DNA of 16,793 nucleotides, taken from an uncultured Thermomicrobiales bacterium. Its GTDB lineage: Bacteria > Chloroflexota > Chloroflexia > Thermomicrobiales > Thermomicrobiaceae. The stretch lies in contig CALAGB010000077.1 of the NCBI GenBank assembly GCA_937891245.1, forward strand, positions 1 to 16,793, in the 5' to 3' direction. Shown one piece after another: positions 7,252 through 15,211 of the stretch (within the stretch, counting starts at the first letter, position 1; each line of letters opens with the position of its first letter). The translations under genes and the position numbers were made by a program. The notes beneath the pieces were generated by a model. That model searched no databases, had not been told where the DNA came from, and saw only the letters and a list, made by a program, of their open reading frames with translations.

Positions 7252-8174
7252 TGAAAGCGATCGGCATCCGCGACTCAAATCATATGCGGGACTTCACAGT
7301 GATGGAGATCCCCATTCCCGAGCTCGACGACGATGAAGCACTCGTCCGTATTCGAGCGGTCGGGGTTGGCATCCATGACCGTTGGGCCTTGCCGCCCAAC
7401 CCTCGTTTCCCTTTCGCCATCGGTCTCGAAGGCGCTGGCACGGTGGAGAAGGTCGGCAGCGGGGTCGTGGGATTCGGGCCAGGTGACCGGGTGATGTTCT
7501 CCTCCATGCCACAGGCGAAAGGCGGCACCTGGGCCGAATTCACCGCGGTTCCCGCAAATCTGCTGATCGGCATACCGGACGATCTTGAATTTACGGAGGC
7601 AGCTGCGCTGCCGATCGCCGGGACAACGGCGCTCGAAGGAATCAAGGCGCTGAGTCTGGCACATGGCAGCACCGTCTTCATAGCCGGAGCCTCCGGTGCG
7701 ATCGGAACGCTGGCCATCCAGCTGGCAACACAGCGTGGCTATCGCATCGCCGCGTCTGCCTCTACGATTAACCACGAGTACATGACATCGTTGGGTGCCG
7801 AGCAAGCAGTCGACTATCGTGATGCCCACTGGGTGCAGCATGTCCTGGATTGGATGCCGCAAGGCGTCGACGCCGCCCTTGCGATTCAACCGGGGACGGG
7901 GACGGCGAGCCTCCCGGTCGTTCGGAATGGGGGTAAAATCGTTACGATTTCCGGCGACCAAGTCATACCGGAACGGGGAATCCAGGTCGAGCAGATCACG
8001 CACCACCCGGAAACGCGACAGGAGATATCCCAACTGGCTGCGGATGTGGCGGCCGGTCGCATGCGGGTCGTGATCGATCGTGCCTATCCGTTTGAAGAGG
8101 GTCTTCGCGCACTGGAGCAGAGCGCTACCCGGCATGCGCGCGGGAAGATCATCCTGACGCTCGCGGATCACTGA
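7251..8174 (+). CDS. Zinc-less MDR alcohol dehydrogenase/quinone oxidoreductase-like
   Basis: The 307-residue protein belongs to the medium-chain dehydrogenase/reductase superfamily. The N-terminal GroES-like domain includes GLEGAGTVEKVGSGV (58-72) and GPGDRV (76-81). The NADP-binding domain has AGASGAIGTLAIQLA (145-159), the Ala/Gly-rich motif of quinone oxidoreductases. The structural and catalytic zinc cysteines of true alcohol dehydrogenases are absent, so an NADPH-dependent quinone or enone reductase is more likely; the substrate is unknown. ATG 7251 is preceded by AGGAG at 7240-7244 and overlaps the lipB stop (TGATG), so the gene is co-transcribed with and coupled to lipB. No known lipoate step needs such an enzyme; the coupling may only reflect genome packing. 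It is followed by a gene-free region with a perfect palindrome. Confidence 0.88.
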   Translation: MKAIGIRDSNHMRDFTVMEIPIPELDDDEALVRIRAVGVGIHDRWALPPNPRFPFAIGLEGAGTVEKVGSGVVGFGPGDRVMFSSMPQAKGGTWAEFTAVPANLLIGIPDDLEFTEAAALPIAGTTALEGIKALSLAHGSTVFIAGASGAIGTLAIQLATQRGYRIAASASTINHEYMTSLGAEQAVDYRDAHWVQHVLDWMPQGVDAALAIQPGTGTASLPVVRNGGKIVTISGDQVIPERGIQVEQITHHPETRQEISQLAADVAAGRMRVVIDRAYPFEEGLRALEQSATRHARGKIILTLADH

Positions 8175-8247
8175 ACGCAGTGCCGTTAGGACGACCCCGG
8201 CGATCGAGCACCCCTACAGCGGTTTGCACATTGAATGACCAACCTTC

Positions 8248-8335
8248 GTAGGGGCAACCCCCCGTGGTTGCCCTGGTCGTGTGCCGTCATGTTTGCCCGC
8301 AGGGTACCAGGGCAACCACGGGGGGTTGCCCCTAC
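8248..8335. repeat. Perfect 30-bp inverted repeat with 28-base spacer
   Basis: The left arm (8248-8277) starts GTAGGGGCAACCCCCC and ends GCCCTGGT. The right arm (8306-8335) starts ACCAGGGCAACCACGG and ends GCCCCTAC. All 30 positions pair without mismatch or gap. The 28-base spacer (8278-8305) has no notable content. The arms occupy much of the 299-base gap between the MDR gene and the first Gfo/Idh gene. This resembles MITE-like or REP-like intergenic elements with GTAGGGGCAACCCC arms, which I recall from other bacterial genomes but could not search. As RNA it is a very stable hairpin that could terminate the lipB-MDR transcript; it lacks a U-tract. No clear target-site duplication flanks it. 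The rest of 8175-8473 shows nothing I can name. Confidence 0.92.
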
Positions 8336-8473
8336 CGGAGTTAGTGGGTCACCGTATCTGCAACCTGCTTAGGCTGTGCGATCTCAACAAGTTGCCACAC
8401 TTGACAAGCGCGTCGCGAGATGGAGACTCAATCCAGGCGGAGCGTTTGGCACACTCACGAAAGCAGGTGCGGC

Positions 8474-9520
8474 ATGGCCTGGCACATCGGTGTTCTGGGA
8501 CTCATTCACGACCATGCCTGGCAACATGTGCGCGAGATGGCCGCGCGCGACGATATCACCATCAGTGTCGCCGATCCAAACGCCCCCTTGCGCGAACAGG
8601 CGCGCCAACAGTTCGGCATCACCCAACTTTATGACGACTACGCGACACTCCTTGAGCAGGAACGTCCTGACGCCGTACTGATCTTTGTCGACAACGCCGG
8701 AACCGCGGAACTGGTCGAACTCGCCGCGTCTTGCGGCCGGCCGATCATGATCGAGAAGCCGATGGCTGATACGCTGGCGAACGCCGAGCGGATGCGCGTC
8801 GCGGCGGTCAACGCCGGGGTGCCGTTGATGGTCAACTGGCCGACCGCCTGGCAGCCCGCGCTGCGACATGCCCTCCACCTGGCCCAGGCGGGTGAGATCG
8901 GTGAGATCTATCGCTTCAACTTCCGTGGCGGGCACCGTGGGCCGAAGGAGTACGGTTGCTCGCCGTACTTCTACGGCTGGCTCTACGATCGGGCGCGCAA
9001 CGGCGCCGGAGCCTACATCGACTACTGCGGCTACGGCGCCAGCCTGGCGCGCCTGCTGCTCGGCATGCCGAGTCGCGTCCGCGCCGAGATCGGCCGGCTC
9101 GTCAAAGCGGATATCGCGGTCGACGACAACGCCGTCCTAACACTTCGCTACCAGCACGCGCTCGCCGTGATCGAGGCAACCTGGTCCGCCTCGGGCCCGG
9201 TGCCGGATGGTGGCCCGGCGATCTGGGGCAGAGACGGCACACTCGTGGTACGGCGCGACGCAGGCCGGCAAGAGGGTGACGTGCGCACCAGCGGCGGCGT
9301 CTGGTTCAGCTCCAACGCCGAGCCGGATGGCCATTTCATCGAGCCGCCGCTGCTCCCCGAGGGCGAACGGAGCGCGGTCGAGTATTTCCTCACCTGCCTT
9401 GATGAGGATCGGCCGATCGCTGGCTTGGCGAGCATGGAGATCGGGCGCGATACCCAGGAAATTCTGGAAGCCGGTTTGCAGGCGGCCCGCGACGATCGCG
9501 GTGTCTCGCTCCCCTTCTGA
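8474..9520 (+). CDS. Gfo/Idh/MocA-family oxidoreductase, atypical nucleotide-binding loop
   Basis: The 348-residue product fits the family of NAD(P)-dependent sugar, inositol and related dehydrogenases: an N-terminal Rossmann fold, the signature PIMIEKPMADT with EKP at 94-96, and a C-terminal alpha/beta domain (GEIGEIYRFNFRGGHRG, then AYIDYCGYGASLARLLLG). Two departures are visible. The first glycine-rich loop reads GVLGLIHDHAW instead of GxGxxG. The motif normally containing Asp and His (DxGxH) reads DYCGYG, with no His at that place. The enzyme may therefore have an altered cofactor site or chemistry. ATG 8474 has AGGTG at 8465-8469; an in-frame ATG at 8420 would add 18 unlikely residues. 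It is 17 bp upstream of a second family member, so they are one operon and may act on the same or successive substrates. Confidence 0.88.
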   Translation: MAWHIGVLGLIHDHAWQHVREMAARDDITISVADPNAPLREQARQQFGITQLYDDYATLLEQERPDAVLIFVDNAGTAELVELAASCGRPIMIEKPMADTLANAERMRVAAVNAGVPLMVNWPTAWQPALRHALHLAQAGEIGEIYRFNFRGGHRGPKEYGCSPYFYGWLYDRARNGAGAYIDYCGYGASLARLLLGMPSRVRAEIGRLVKADIAVDDNAVLTLRYQHALAVIEATWSASGPVPDGGPAIWGRDGTLVVRRDAGRQEGDVRTSGGVWFSSNAEPDGHFIEPPLLPEGERSAVEYFLTCLDEDRPIAGLASMEIGRDTQEILEAGLQAARDDRGVSLPF

Positions 9521-9537
9521 GCGAAAGGACCGATGTG

Positions 9538-10797
9538 ATGGCTGCTCCGATCCGTATCGGGATCGTCGGCTGTGGGCGCATCCTACCGGCACATCTGCGC
9601 GGCTACCGGCTGCTGCGCGAGGCAGGCTACGATGACTTCCGCATCACCGCCCTCGTGGCGCGCAAGCGGGACGATGCAGTGATGTTCCGTAAACGGGGCG
9701 AGGGACCGACGCCGCGACCGCCGGTCAGCCGCGACGAAAGCGGCGACGCACTCGCCGCGCCACATTGCTACGTCAGTGATTTCCAGTCCGAACTGCTCCC
9801 CGATGTCTATACCGATGTCGCCGAGATGCTCTCATCAGGCAATGTCGACGCCGTCGATCTCACCGCCTCATTGCCGGTCCACCACAGCATCGGGCTGGCC
9901 TGTCTCGCCGCGGGCAAGCACCTGATGGTCGAAAAACCGATCGCGATTACCGTAAAGGCCGGTGCACAGTTGGTCGAGGCGGCCGAAGCGGCCGGGTTGA
10001 CGCTCAGCGTCATGGAGAACGCCCGCTTTCGGGAAGCAGCACGTCTGGGCCATTGGGCGATCGAGCGCGGCGAATTGGGCAATGTGCAGATGGTCGCCGC
10101 CATCTCGCTCGGCACCGGCGAATGGTCGCCCGATCGCGTCGTCGCCGATACACCCTGGCGCCACAACATGCTGGAAGCGGGCGGCGGCGCCTCGGTCGAC
10201 ATCGGCGTACACCTGGCGCACCAACTCCGCTACCTGGCCGGGGAGATCCGCAGCATGACCGCGATCGCTCGCGTCTTCGAACCGGTACGTGAACTGCGCG
10301 ACGCCGACGGTAACGTCTTCGGCCAGTTCCCGGCTGATGCCGACGACGCCTTCTTCGCGTTACCGGAATTCGAGAACGGCGCTGCCGGGACGATCTCCTT
10401 CACCTGGGCCGGGCACGGAGAACCAACCGGGCTGCCCGAAGGGGCCGTAATCTACGGCGAACGCGGCTGCCTGAAAGGAACGATGCTCATCCGCGACGGC
10501 GGCGAGCGCATCGATCTTCGTGAGCGCTTCAACGCCGAAGCCGGCCCTGCGACGCGCGACGCTCTCTTCCCACATGGCCTCACCGATACCTTCGCCCTCG
10601 CCTATCGCGACTGGATCGATGCCATCGCCGCCGGGCGTCAATCGGAGATGAACGGCCGCGAAGGCCTCCACGACCTGGCGACCGCCTTCGCCATCATGGA
10701 ATCCGCCACTACCCGCACCTCGATTGCAGTCGCCGACGTCCTGTCCGGCAAGGTCGACAGCTATCAGCGGGCAATCAACGCGCATTACGGGCTGTAG
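9538..10797 (+). CDS. Gfo/Idh/MocA-family oxidoreductase (NAD(P)-dependent dehydrogenase)
   Basis: The 419-residue product has a canonical N-terminal dinucleotide loop, IGIVGCGRILPAH (7-19), the EKP motif in HLMVEKPIAIT (132-134) and the C-terminal catalytic block GGGASVDIGVHLAHQLRYL, with Asp221 and His225 at the expected places. These enzymes oxidise or reduce sugars, inositols, amino-sugars or related alcohols; which one cannot be told here. Residues about 52-90 form an insertion rich in R, P, E and S before the conserved acidic strand. ATG 9538 is preferred over GTG 9535, since AAAGGA at 9524-9529 then sits 8 bases upstream. Transcribed with the preceding Gfo/Idh gene. The two share fold but little visible sequence, so they are not a recent duplication. 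Convergent with hyuB, 50 bp away. Confidence 0.92.
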   Translation: MAAPIRIGIVGCGRILPAHLRGYRLLREAGYDDFRITALVARKRDDAVMFRKRGEGPTPRPPVSRDESGDALAAPHCYVSDFQSELLPDVYTDVAEMLSSGNVDAVDLTASLPVHHSIGLACLAAGKHLMVEKPIAITVKAGAQLVEAAEAAGLTLSVMENARFREAARLGHWAIERGELGNVQMVAAISLGTGEWSPDRVVADTPWRHNMLEAGGGASVDIGVHLAHQLRYLAGEIRSMTAIARVFEPVRELRDADGNVFGQFPADADDAFFALPEFENGAAGTISFTWAGHGEPTGLPEGAVIYGERGCLKGTMLIRDGGERIDLRERFNAEAGPATRDALFPHGLTDTFALAYRDWIDAIAAGRQSEMNGREGLHDLATAFAIMESATTRTSIAVADVLSGKVDSYQRAINAHYGL

Positions 10798-10806
10798 GAG
10801 CGGGCA

Positions 10807-10830
10807 GAGGGGGTGAGGGTCGCCCCCCTC
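10807..10830. terminator. Possible bidirectional hairpin between convergent genes
   Basis: GAGGGGG at 10807-10813 pairs with CCCCCTC at 10824-10830 around a 10-base loop, midway between the stops of the Gfo/Idh gene and hyuB. No U-tract follows on either strand, so intrinsic termination is only a possibility. The GGGGGTGAGGGT tract is the reverse orientation of that at 3675-3690, so it may be a fragment of the same dispersed element. Confidence 0.5.
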
Positions 10831-10847
10831 CGTCGCCATCCCCCTCC

Positions 10848-12908
10848 TCAGCGACCCACGGTCAATTCCGCCTCACGAATCGCCTCCAGTATCGGACCGA
10901 TCTCGGCCGGTTCCACGCATTCACCCGCCTTGAAGCGCTGTTCCAGGTGGGCGAAGAGGCGGGCACGGAGGAAATGGCGCATCATCATCGGATAGTCCGC
11001 TGTTTCGGCGAGGATCGCGTCCTGCAACCCCGGCGTCCAGGTGCGCTCGAAGGCATCACGCTCGGGGCCAAAGTCGAAGGCGGGCAGGCTGTCGCCACGT
11101 TGGGCGCGCAGTTCGGCGCGTAACGCATCGGTCGCAACCTGGTCGATCTCACCACCAAGGATGACGACACCGTAGCTCTCACGCGCCTGCTCCGGACTGA
11201 CCAACTCGTTACGCACGTCTTCGAGTACTTTCAGGACCGGGCGCGCCAGCGGATCGCCGTAGCCGCCTCCGCCCTGCGTGCCGATAAAGACTTCGTCACC
11301 CGGTTCCAGCTGCAGGACATCGATCTTACCGATCTCCCGTTCACGGGCAGTCCCCGGGTTGAGCGTCGTGAAGCCGGTCGTACCCGCCTTACCGCCGAGT
11401 CGGCCCCAGGGCCGGAACGTGTAGCGCTCCATCCCGCGCGAGGTGATCACACCGTTCGGAGGGAAAACTTTTAGTCGCAGCTCGACGCCGACACCACCCC
11501 GGTAGTAGCCGGGACCACCACTGTTCTCGCGCAAGGCATAGCGGCCGATCAAGACCGGCACTTCCTGCTCGATACTCTCGGCCGGCACGTTCTTCAGGAA
11601 TCCCATGCCGACATCAGTGCCGTCGAGGCCATCCTTCATCGGCCGTCCGCCGGAACCTCCGACCAGCGGCTGCACGACGCTCACTTTCGTGCCGCCCGTC
11701 TCCGGATCGGGCACCGAGACGAGCAGAATCGAGCCCTGACCCGAGCCCGCCGCGTTGATCTTGTCCGGCAACGCCTGGCCAAGCGCGCCAAGCACGATGT
11801 CGAACAGGCGGAACATGGTCGCGGCACGCACGCCGTAGGGCGCTTTCGGTTCGGGATTGAGCAGGCTGCCTTCGGGAAAGATGAAGTGCATCGGCCGCAC
11901 CGCGCCACTATTGAGGATGAGATCGGGCGCGAGCGTGCGCAGGAAACTGACAAGCCCAAACGCGACCATCCAGTGGCCGTCCTTGCCGCCAGTCGGCACG
12001 TTGAAGGCAGCCTGCACCTGCGGATCGGTGCCGGTGAAATCGAGCGTCATGTCGCTGCCGTCGATCGTCATGGCGATCTGAATCCGCTGCAAGCGGCCGG
12101 GCAGCACGTGATCGGTTTCCAGATAGTCGGTGAAGCGGTAGATGCCCTCGGGGATCGTATCGATCACGCGCCGCGCCTGTGCCTCGGCGTAATCGAGCAC
12201 GTCGCCGATGCCATGCCGTACCGCCTCCGAACCGTAGCGACCGATTAGATCGTGCAAACGGCGTTCGGCGGTGTTGAGCCCGGCCAGCTGCGCCTTGATA
12301 TCGCCCCAGTTGAGGTCGGGGATGCGACAGTTCGCCAGGAGGATCGACAAGACTTCCTGATTCAGCTCACCCCGCGACATCAGCCGCACCGGCGGAAAGA
12401 CGATCCCCTCCTGATAGGTGTCGGTATTCGAGGGGGCGATACTCCCCGGCACGCGCCCGCCGACGTCGGAAAAGTGGATGAAGCTCCAGGCGAAGCAGAG
12501 GAGTTCCCCATGATCGAAGATCGGCTTCCAGATGAAAATATCCGGCAGGTGCGTTGCCATACCCCCGGAGCTGACCGGATCGTTGCAGAGGAAAACATCG
12601 CCCTCGTGGCAGCCACCAAGCCGCTCCTCGACGTAGCGAATCGCATCGCCCATCGGGTTGCCGACCATCAGGTGCACGCCGACGCGATAGGGTGTCGCGT
12701 AGACCTCACCACTCGTGCTCACCAGCGCGACGCCGAAGTCACCGGTCTCCTTCACGAAGACGGTATGACCGGTACGCAGCACGACGTAGCCCATCTCGTC
12801 GACGATCGCCTGGAAACGGTTGCGGAGCACTTCGAGCAGAATCTTGTCCGCACCACTGACCACCGTTTCGTTCGCCACTGTTGCTCGCCTTTCGTTGAGG
12901 TCAGCCAT
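10848..12908 (-). CDS. Hydantoinase B/oxoprolinase-type subunit (HyuB)
   Basis: The 686-residue product matches the HyuB family (N-methylhydantoinase beta, C-terminal half of 5-oxoprolinase, acetone/acetophenone carboxylase-like subunits). These act with HyuA in ATP-dependent opening or carboxylation of cyclic amides or ketones. Typical blocks are GDVFLCNDPVSSGGMATHLPD (conserved metal/substrate segment with N, D and H), DLNWGDIKAQLAGL, NSGAVRP, NPEPKAPYGVRAAT, ENSGGPGYYRGGVGVE and GGGGYGDPLARP. About 100 residues follow (FDFGPERDAFERTW, then YPMMMRHFLRARLF), longer than minimal HyuB proteins and reminiscent of carboxylase-type relatives. ATG 12908 overlaps the hyuA stop by 8 bp; GTG 12878, preceded by AAAGG, is an alternative start ten codons in. 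Fold is certain; the substrate (hydantoin, N-methylhydantoin, oxoproline or ketone) is not determined. Confidence 0.93.
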   Translation of the reverse strand: MADLNERRATVANETVVSGADKILLEVLRNRFQAIVDEMGYVVLRTGHTVFVKETGDFGVALVSTSGEVYATPYRVGVHLMVGNPMGDAIRYVEERLGGCHEGDVFLCNDPVSSGGMATHLPDIFIWKPIFDHGELLCFAWSFIHFSDVGGRVPGSIAPSNTDTYQEGIVFPPVRLMSRGELNQEVLSILLANCRIPDLNWGDIKAQLAGLNTAERRLHDLIGRYGSEAVRHGIGDVLDYAEAQARRVIDTIPEGIYRFTDYLETDHVLPGRLQRIQIAMTIDGSDMTLDFTGTDPQVQAAFNVPTGGKDGHWMVAFGLVSFLRTLAPDLILNSGAVRPMHFIFPEGSLLNPEPKAPYGVRAATMFRLFDIVLGALGQALPDKINAAGSGQGSILLVSVPDPETGGTKVSVVQPLVGGSGGRPMKDGLDGTDVGMGFLKNVPAESIEQEVPVLIGRYALRENSGGPGYYRGGVGVELRLKVFPPNGVITSRGMERYTFRPWGRLGGKAGTTGFTTLNPGTAREREIGKIDVLQLEPGDEVFIGTQGGGGYGDPLARPVLKVLEDVRNELVSPEQARESYGVVILGGEIDQVATDALRAELRAQRGDSLPAFDFGPERDAFERTWTPGLQDAILAETADYPMMMRHFLRARLFAHLEQRFKAGECVEPAEIGPILEAIREAELTVGR

Positions 12909-14967
12909 CACGTCGCGTCCCGATCACATTCAGTTGCGCGTCGATCGTCAAATCGTAGCCGGGCGTGACAAAGATCGTGCTGTCGTACTGCTCGATGATG
13001 CATGGTCCGGCGATCCGTATACCCGGCAGCAGCATTGCGCGCTCATAGACGGGCGCTTCCCAGGCGGGATTCGCCAGCCGCACCAGCCGGGTGCTTAGCG
13101 GCTTCGGTGCGGCCGGTGTCGTTCCAGTGTTCGCGGCCGGTACGACACGCGGTTTGACGGTCTGACCGACGATCTGTACACGAATGCTGATGATTTCCGC
13201 CTCGGCATTGCGGTCACTGTGCCCGTAGATCTGCTCATACTGCTGGTGGAAGCTTTCGAGAAGCGCGGCTTGCCCCGCCTCGGACGCCACTTCATCCGGC
13301 GCCGGGATCGTCAGCTCGAACGACTGCCCGCGATAGCGCATGTCGGCGCTCCGCACCAGCCGCACACCGGTCACGTCGGTCGCCTGGTCGATCTGCTGCT
13401 CGTCCAGCCAGGCGCGCGCTTCCGCCTCAATCCCCTGAAACTGCTGTTCCAGGCCGGCCGGATCGACCTCCGAAAGACGCACATAGAGCGTTTGGATGAA
13501 ATCGGAACGGAAATCGGCCATCAGGCAGCCGAGGGCGCAGAGGACACCCGGCGTCGGTGGCACAAGTACCCGATCGATGCCGACTTCGCTCGCCAGCATG
13601 AACGCGTGCGTCGGCCCGGCGCCACCAAACGCGAGGAGCGCGAAATCACGAGCGTCGACCCCCTGTCGCGCCATCAGTGGGATGAATTCGGCATACATGT
13701 TGGCCGTTGCGACGTTGAGTACATAGCGTGCCGCCTGCTGAGCGTCGCAGCCGAGCTGCTCGCCGATCGCGGCCAGCGCGTCGTGGGCGCGTTCCGGCAT
13801 GAGCGTCAGCTCGCCGCCCAGGAATCGGGCCGGATCGATAATGCCAAGCTCGACGTAGGCATCGGTCACGGTCGCCTCGGTGCCGCCACGTCCATAGCAC
13901 GCGGGACCGGGGCTCGAACCGACGCTGCGAGGGCCAACCTTGAGCACACCCTCGGCATCGATCCAGGCGACCGAGCCGCCACCCGCGCCGATCGACGAGA
14001 CATCGACGGCCGGCATGATGACCGGAAACTCCCCGATGTGTCCTTCGGTCGAATAGCTGATATCGCCGTTGATGACCGAGACATCGGCGCTCGTGCCGCC
14101 CATGTCGAAGGCGATGACCCGTTCGGCACCGCTCTGCCGGGCGATCGCGGCGGCACCGATGACCCCGGAGGCGGGTCCGGAGAGCAGTGTTTCCACCGGC
14201 ACCCGCGCTGCCCCGCGTGCCGTCATGATGCCGCCGTTTGATTTGGTCGAGTAGATCGGCGTGGTCATTCCCGCTTCGCGCAGCTCGGCTTCCAGATCGG
14301 TGAAATAGGCTTCCATCTTCTGGCCGATATGCGCGTTCATCACCGCCACCAGCGTCCGCTCGTACTCGCGGAACTGCGGCCAGATCTCGCTCGACGTGCA
14401 GACGTAAACACCCGGGAAGACCGTCGCTAGGCGTGCCTTGGCCGCCTGTTCATGAGCCGGATTGCGATAGCTGTGCAGAAAGGCGATCGCCAGCGTCTCG
14501 ACACCGGCCGCCAGCAGGTCACGTGCGGCCGTCTCGACCGCTTGAAGATCGAGTTCGCGATAGACGCCGCCATCGACCAGCAATCGCTCCGGTATCTCGC
14601 GTACCAGGCGCCGGGGCGTGAGCGGCACCGGCTTATCGCTATAGAGCTGACTCGGATCTTCAAGACGCAGGCGTCGTAATTCGAGAATATCGCGATAGCC
14701 CTCGGTGACCAGCAAGCCGACCGGTGCGCCGCTCCGCTGGATGAGCGTGTTGACGGCGAGCGTCGTGCCATGCACGAACGATACGATCTCCGCCGGATCG
14801 ATCGCCTGCTCGTTGGTCAGCCGCCGCAGGCCTTCCAGAATCGCCGCCGACGGATGCTCGGGCGTCGAAGCGACCTTAACCAGCCGCTCCTTGCCACCTG
14901 CTTCATCCATCAACAGAAAATCGGTGAATGTCCCACCGATATCCACCCCGAGCCGATATCTCCCCAT
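12901..14967 (-). CDS. Hydantoinase A/oxoprolinase-type ATPase subunit (HyuA)
   Basis: The 688-residue product is a HyuA-family ASKHA-fold ATPase subunit. It starts with the phosphate-1 motif RLGVDIGGTFTDFLL (about 5-19). SNGG (243-246) and LLSGPASG (261-268) follow, then the phosphate-2 motif AFDMGGTSADV (286-296), VSSIGAGGGSVAWID (323-337) and PGPACYGRGG. It phosphorylates the amide or ketone substrate so the HyuB partner can complete hydrolysis or carboxylation. Length is normal for the family. ATG 14967 has GGGAGAAGG directly upstream. The gene is first in a two-gene operon with hyuB and is divergent from the iron-permease gene across about 245 bp. Family candidates include N-methylhydantoinase, hydantoinase, 5-oxoprolinase and acetone carboxylase beta; the sequence alone does not decide. 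Confidence 0.94.
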   Translation of the reverse strand: MGRYRLGVDIGGTFTDFLLMDEAGGKERLVKVASTPEHPSAAILEGLRRLTNEQAIDPAEIVSFVHGTTLAVNTLIQRSGAPVGLLVTEGYRDILELRRLRLEDPSQLYSDKPVPLTPRRLVREIPERLLVDGGVYRELDLQAVETAARDLLAAGVETLAIAFLHSYRNPAHEQAAKARLATVFPGVYVCTSSEIWPQFREYERTLVAVMNAHIGQKMEAYFTDLEAELREAGMTTPIYSTKSNGGIMTARGAARVPVETLLSGPASGVIGAAAIARQSGAERVIAFDMGGTSADVSVINGDISYSTEGHIGEFPVIMPAVDVSSIGAGGGSVAWIDAEGVLKVGPRSVGSSPGPACYGRGGTEATVTDAYVELGIIDPARFLGGELTLMPERAHDALAAIGEQLGCDAQQAARYVLNVATANMYAEFIPLMARQGVDARDFALLAFGGAGPTHAFMLASEVGIDRVLVPPTPGVLCALGCLMADFRSDFIQTLYVRLSEVDPAGLEQQFQGIEAEARAWLDEQQIDQATDVTGVRLVRSADMRYRGQSFELTIPAPDEVASEAGQAALLESFHQQYEQIYGHSDRNAEAEIISIRVQIVGQTVKPRVVPAANTGTTPAAPKPLSTRLVRLANPAWEAPVYERAMLLPGIRIAGPCIIEQYDSTIFVTPGYDLTIDAQLNVIGTRRDG

Positions 14968-15035
14968 GCCTTCTCCCTGTTTCTATGCGCCGCCTCAACG
15001 AACCGGCTGCGTTTTGCAGAGTGACAATCACGTTG

Positions 15036-15043
15036 TTGATCAA
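15036..15043. promoter_or_regulatory. Palindrome in hyuA/efeU divergent region
   Basis: TTGATCAA is a perfect 8-bp palindrome about 70 bp upstream of hyuA, within CGTTGTTGATCAAGAG. Short dyads like this serve as half of many repressor sites, but an 8-mer palindrome can be chance. Confidence 0.25.
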
Positions 15044-15052
15044 GAGATTCCT

Positions 15053-15121
15053 TAATCCCGACGGCATTCCTCGGCTTCGCTCTTGACAGCGCACCGAGGC
15101 GTATCGTTATAATCCCGACGG
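15053..15121 (+). repeat. 12-bp direct repeat spanning the iron-permease promoter
   Basis: TAATCCCGACGG occurs exactly at 15053-15064 and again at 15110-15121, 57 bp apart start to start. The second copy overlaps the end of the -10 box. Between them an inverted pair, CCTCGG (15069-15074) and CCGAGG (15094-15099), flanks the -35 box symmetrically. The arrangement suggests regulator binding at this promoter; no known iron-regulator box (Fur, IdeR/DtxR) is recognisable. Confidence 0.6.
15083..15113 (+). promoter_or_regulatory. Sigma70-type promoter for iron permease
   Basis: A perfect TTGACA (15083-15088) and a perfect TATAAT (15108-15113) are separated by 19 bp, slightly longer than the usual 16-18. 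Transcription would start near 15120, leaving a leader of about 90 bases. That leader contains CGGTTTT (15119-15125) facing AAAACCG (15151-15157), a possible 7-bp stem. The long spacer suggests a promoter that needs an activator or is tunable. It is the clearest promoter in the window. Confidence 0.7.
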
Positions 15122-15211
15122 TTTTACTCTGGTATCCGAAATCCGGGTTGAAAACCGCCAGCACCTGCTCAGGATAATGCATCCGCGGGCAATAGAGGGG
15201 GGAAACGGGGA

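Noticed and set aside
6424..7278. 284-codon minus-strand frame exactly covering lipB
   Set aside because: lipB has all family motifs and catalytic residues; the antisense product matches nothing I know and arises from codon bias.
13219..14241. 340-codon plus-strand frame opposite hyuA
   Set aside because: Antisense to conserved HyuA motifs; product rich in R, D and H without domains.
1..14967. A single creatinine/N-methylhydantoin to sarcosine pathway from HyuAB plus the two DAO oxidases
   Set aside because: The genes are far apart, in different orientations, with no N-carbamoylsarcosine hydrolase present; the substrates are not resolved, so this remains speculation.
15165..15185. GATAAT-containing stretch in the permease leader as a Fur box
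   Set aside because: Only a half-site resemblance; the second half does not match, so I do not call it.
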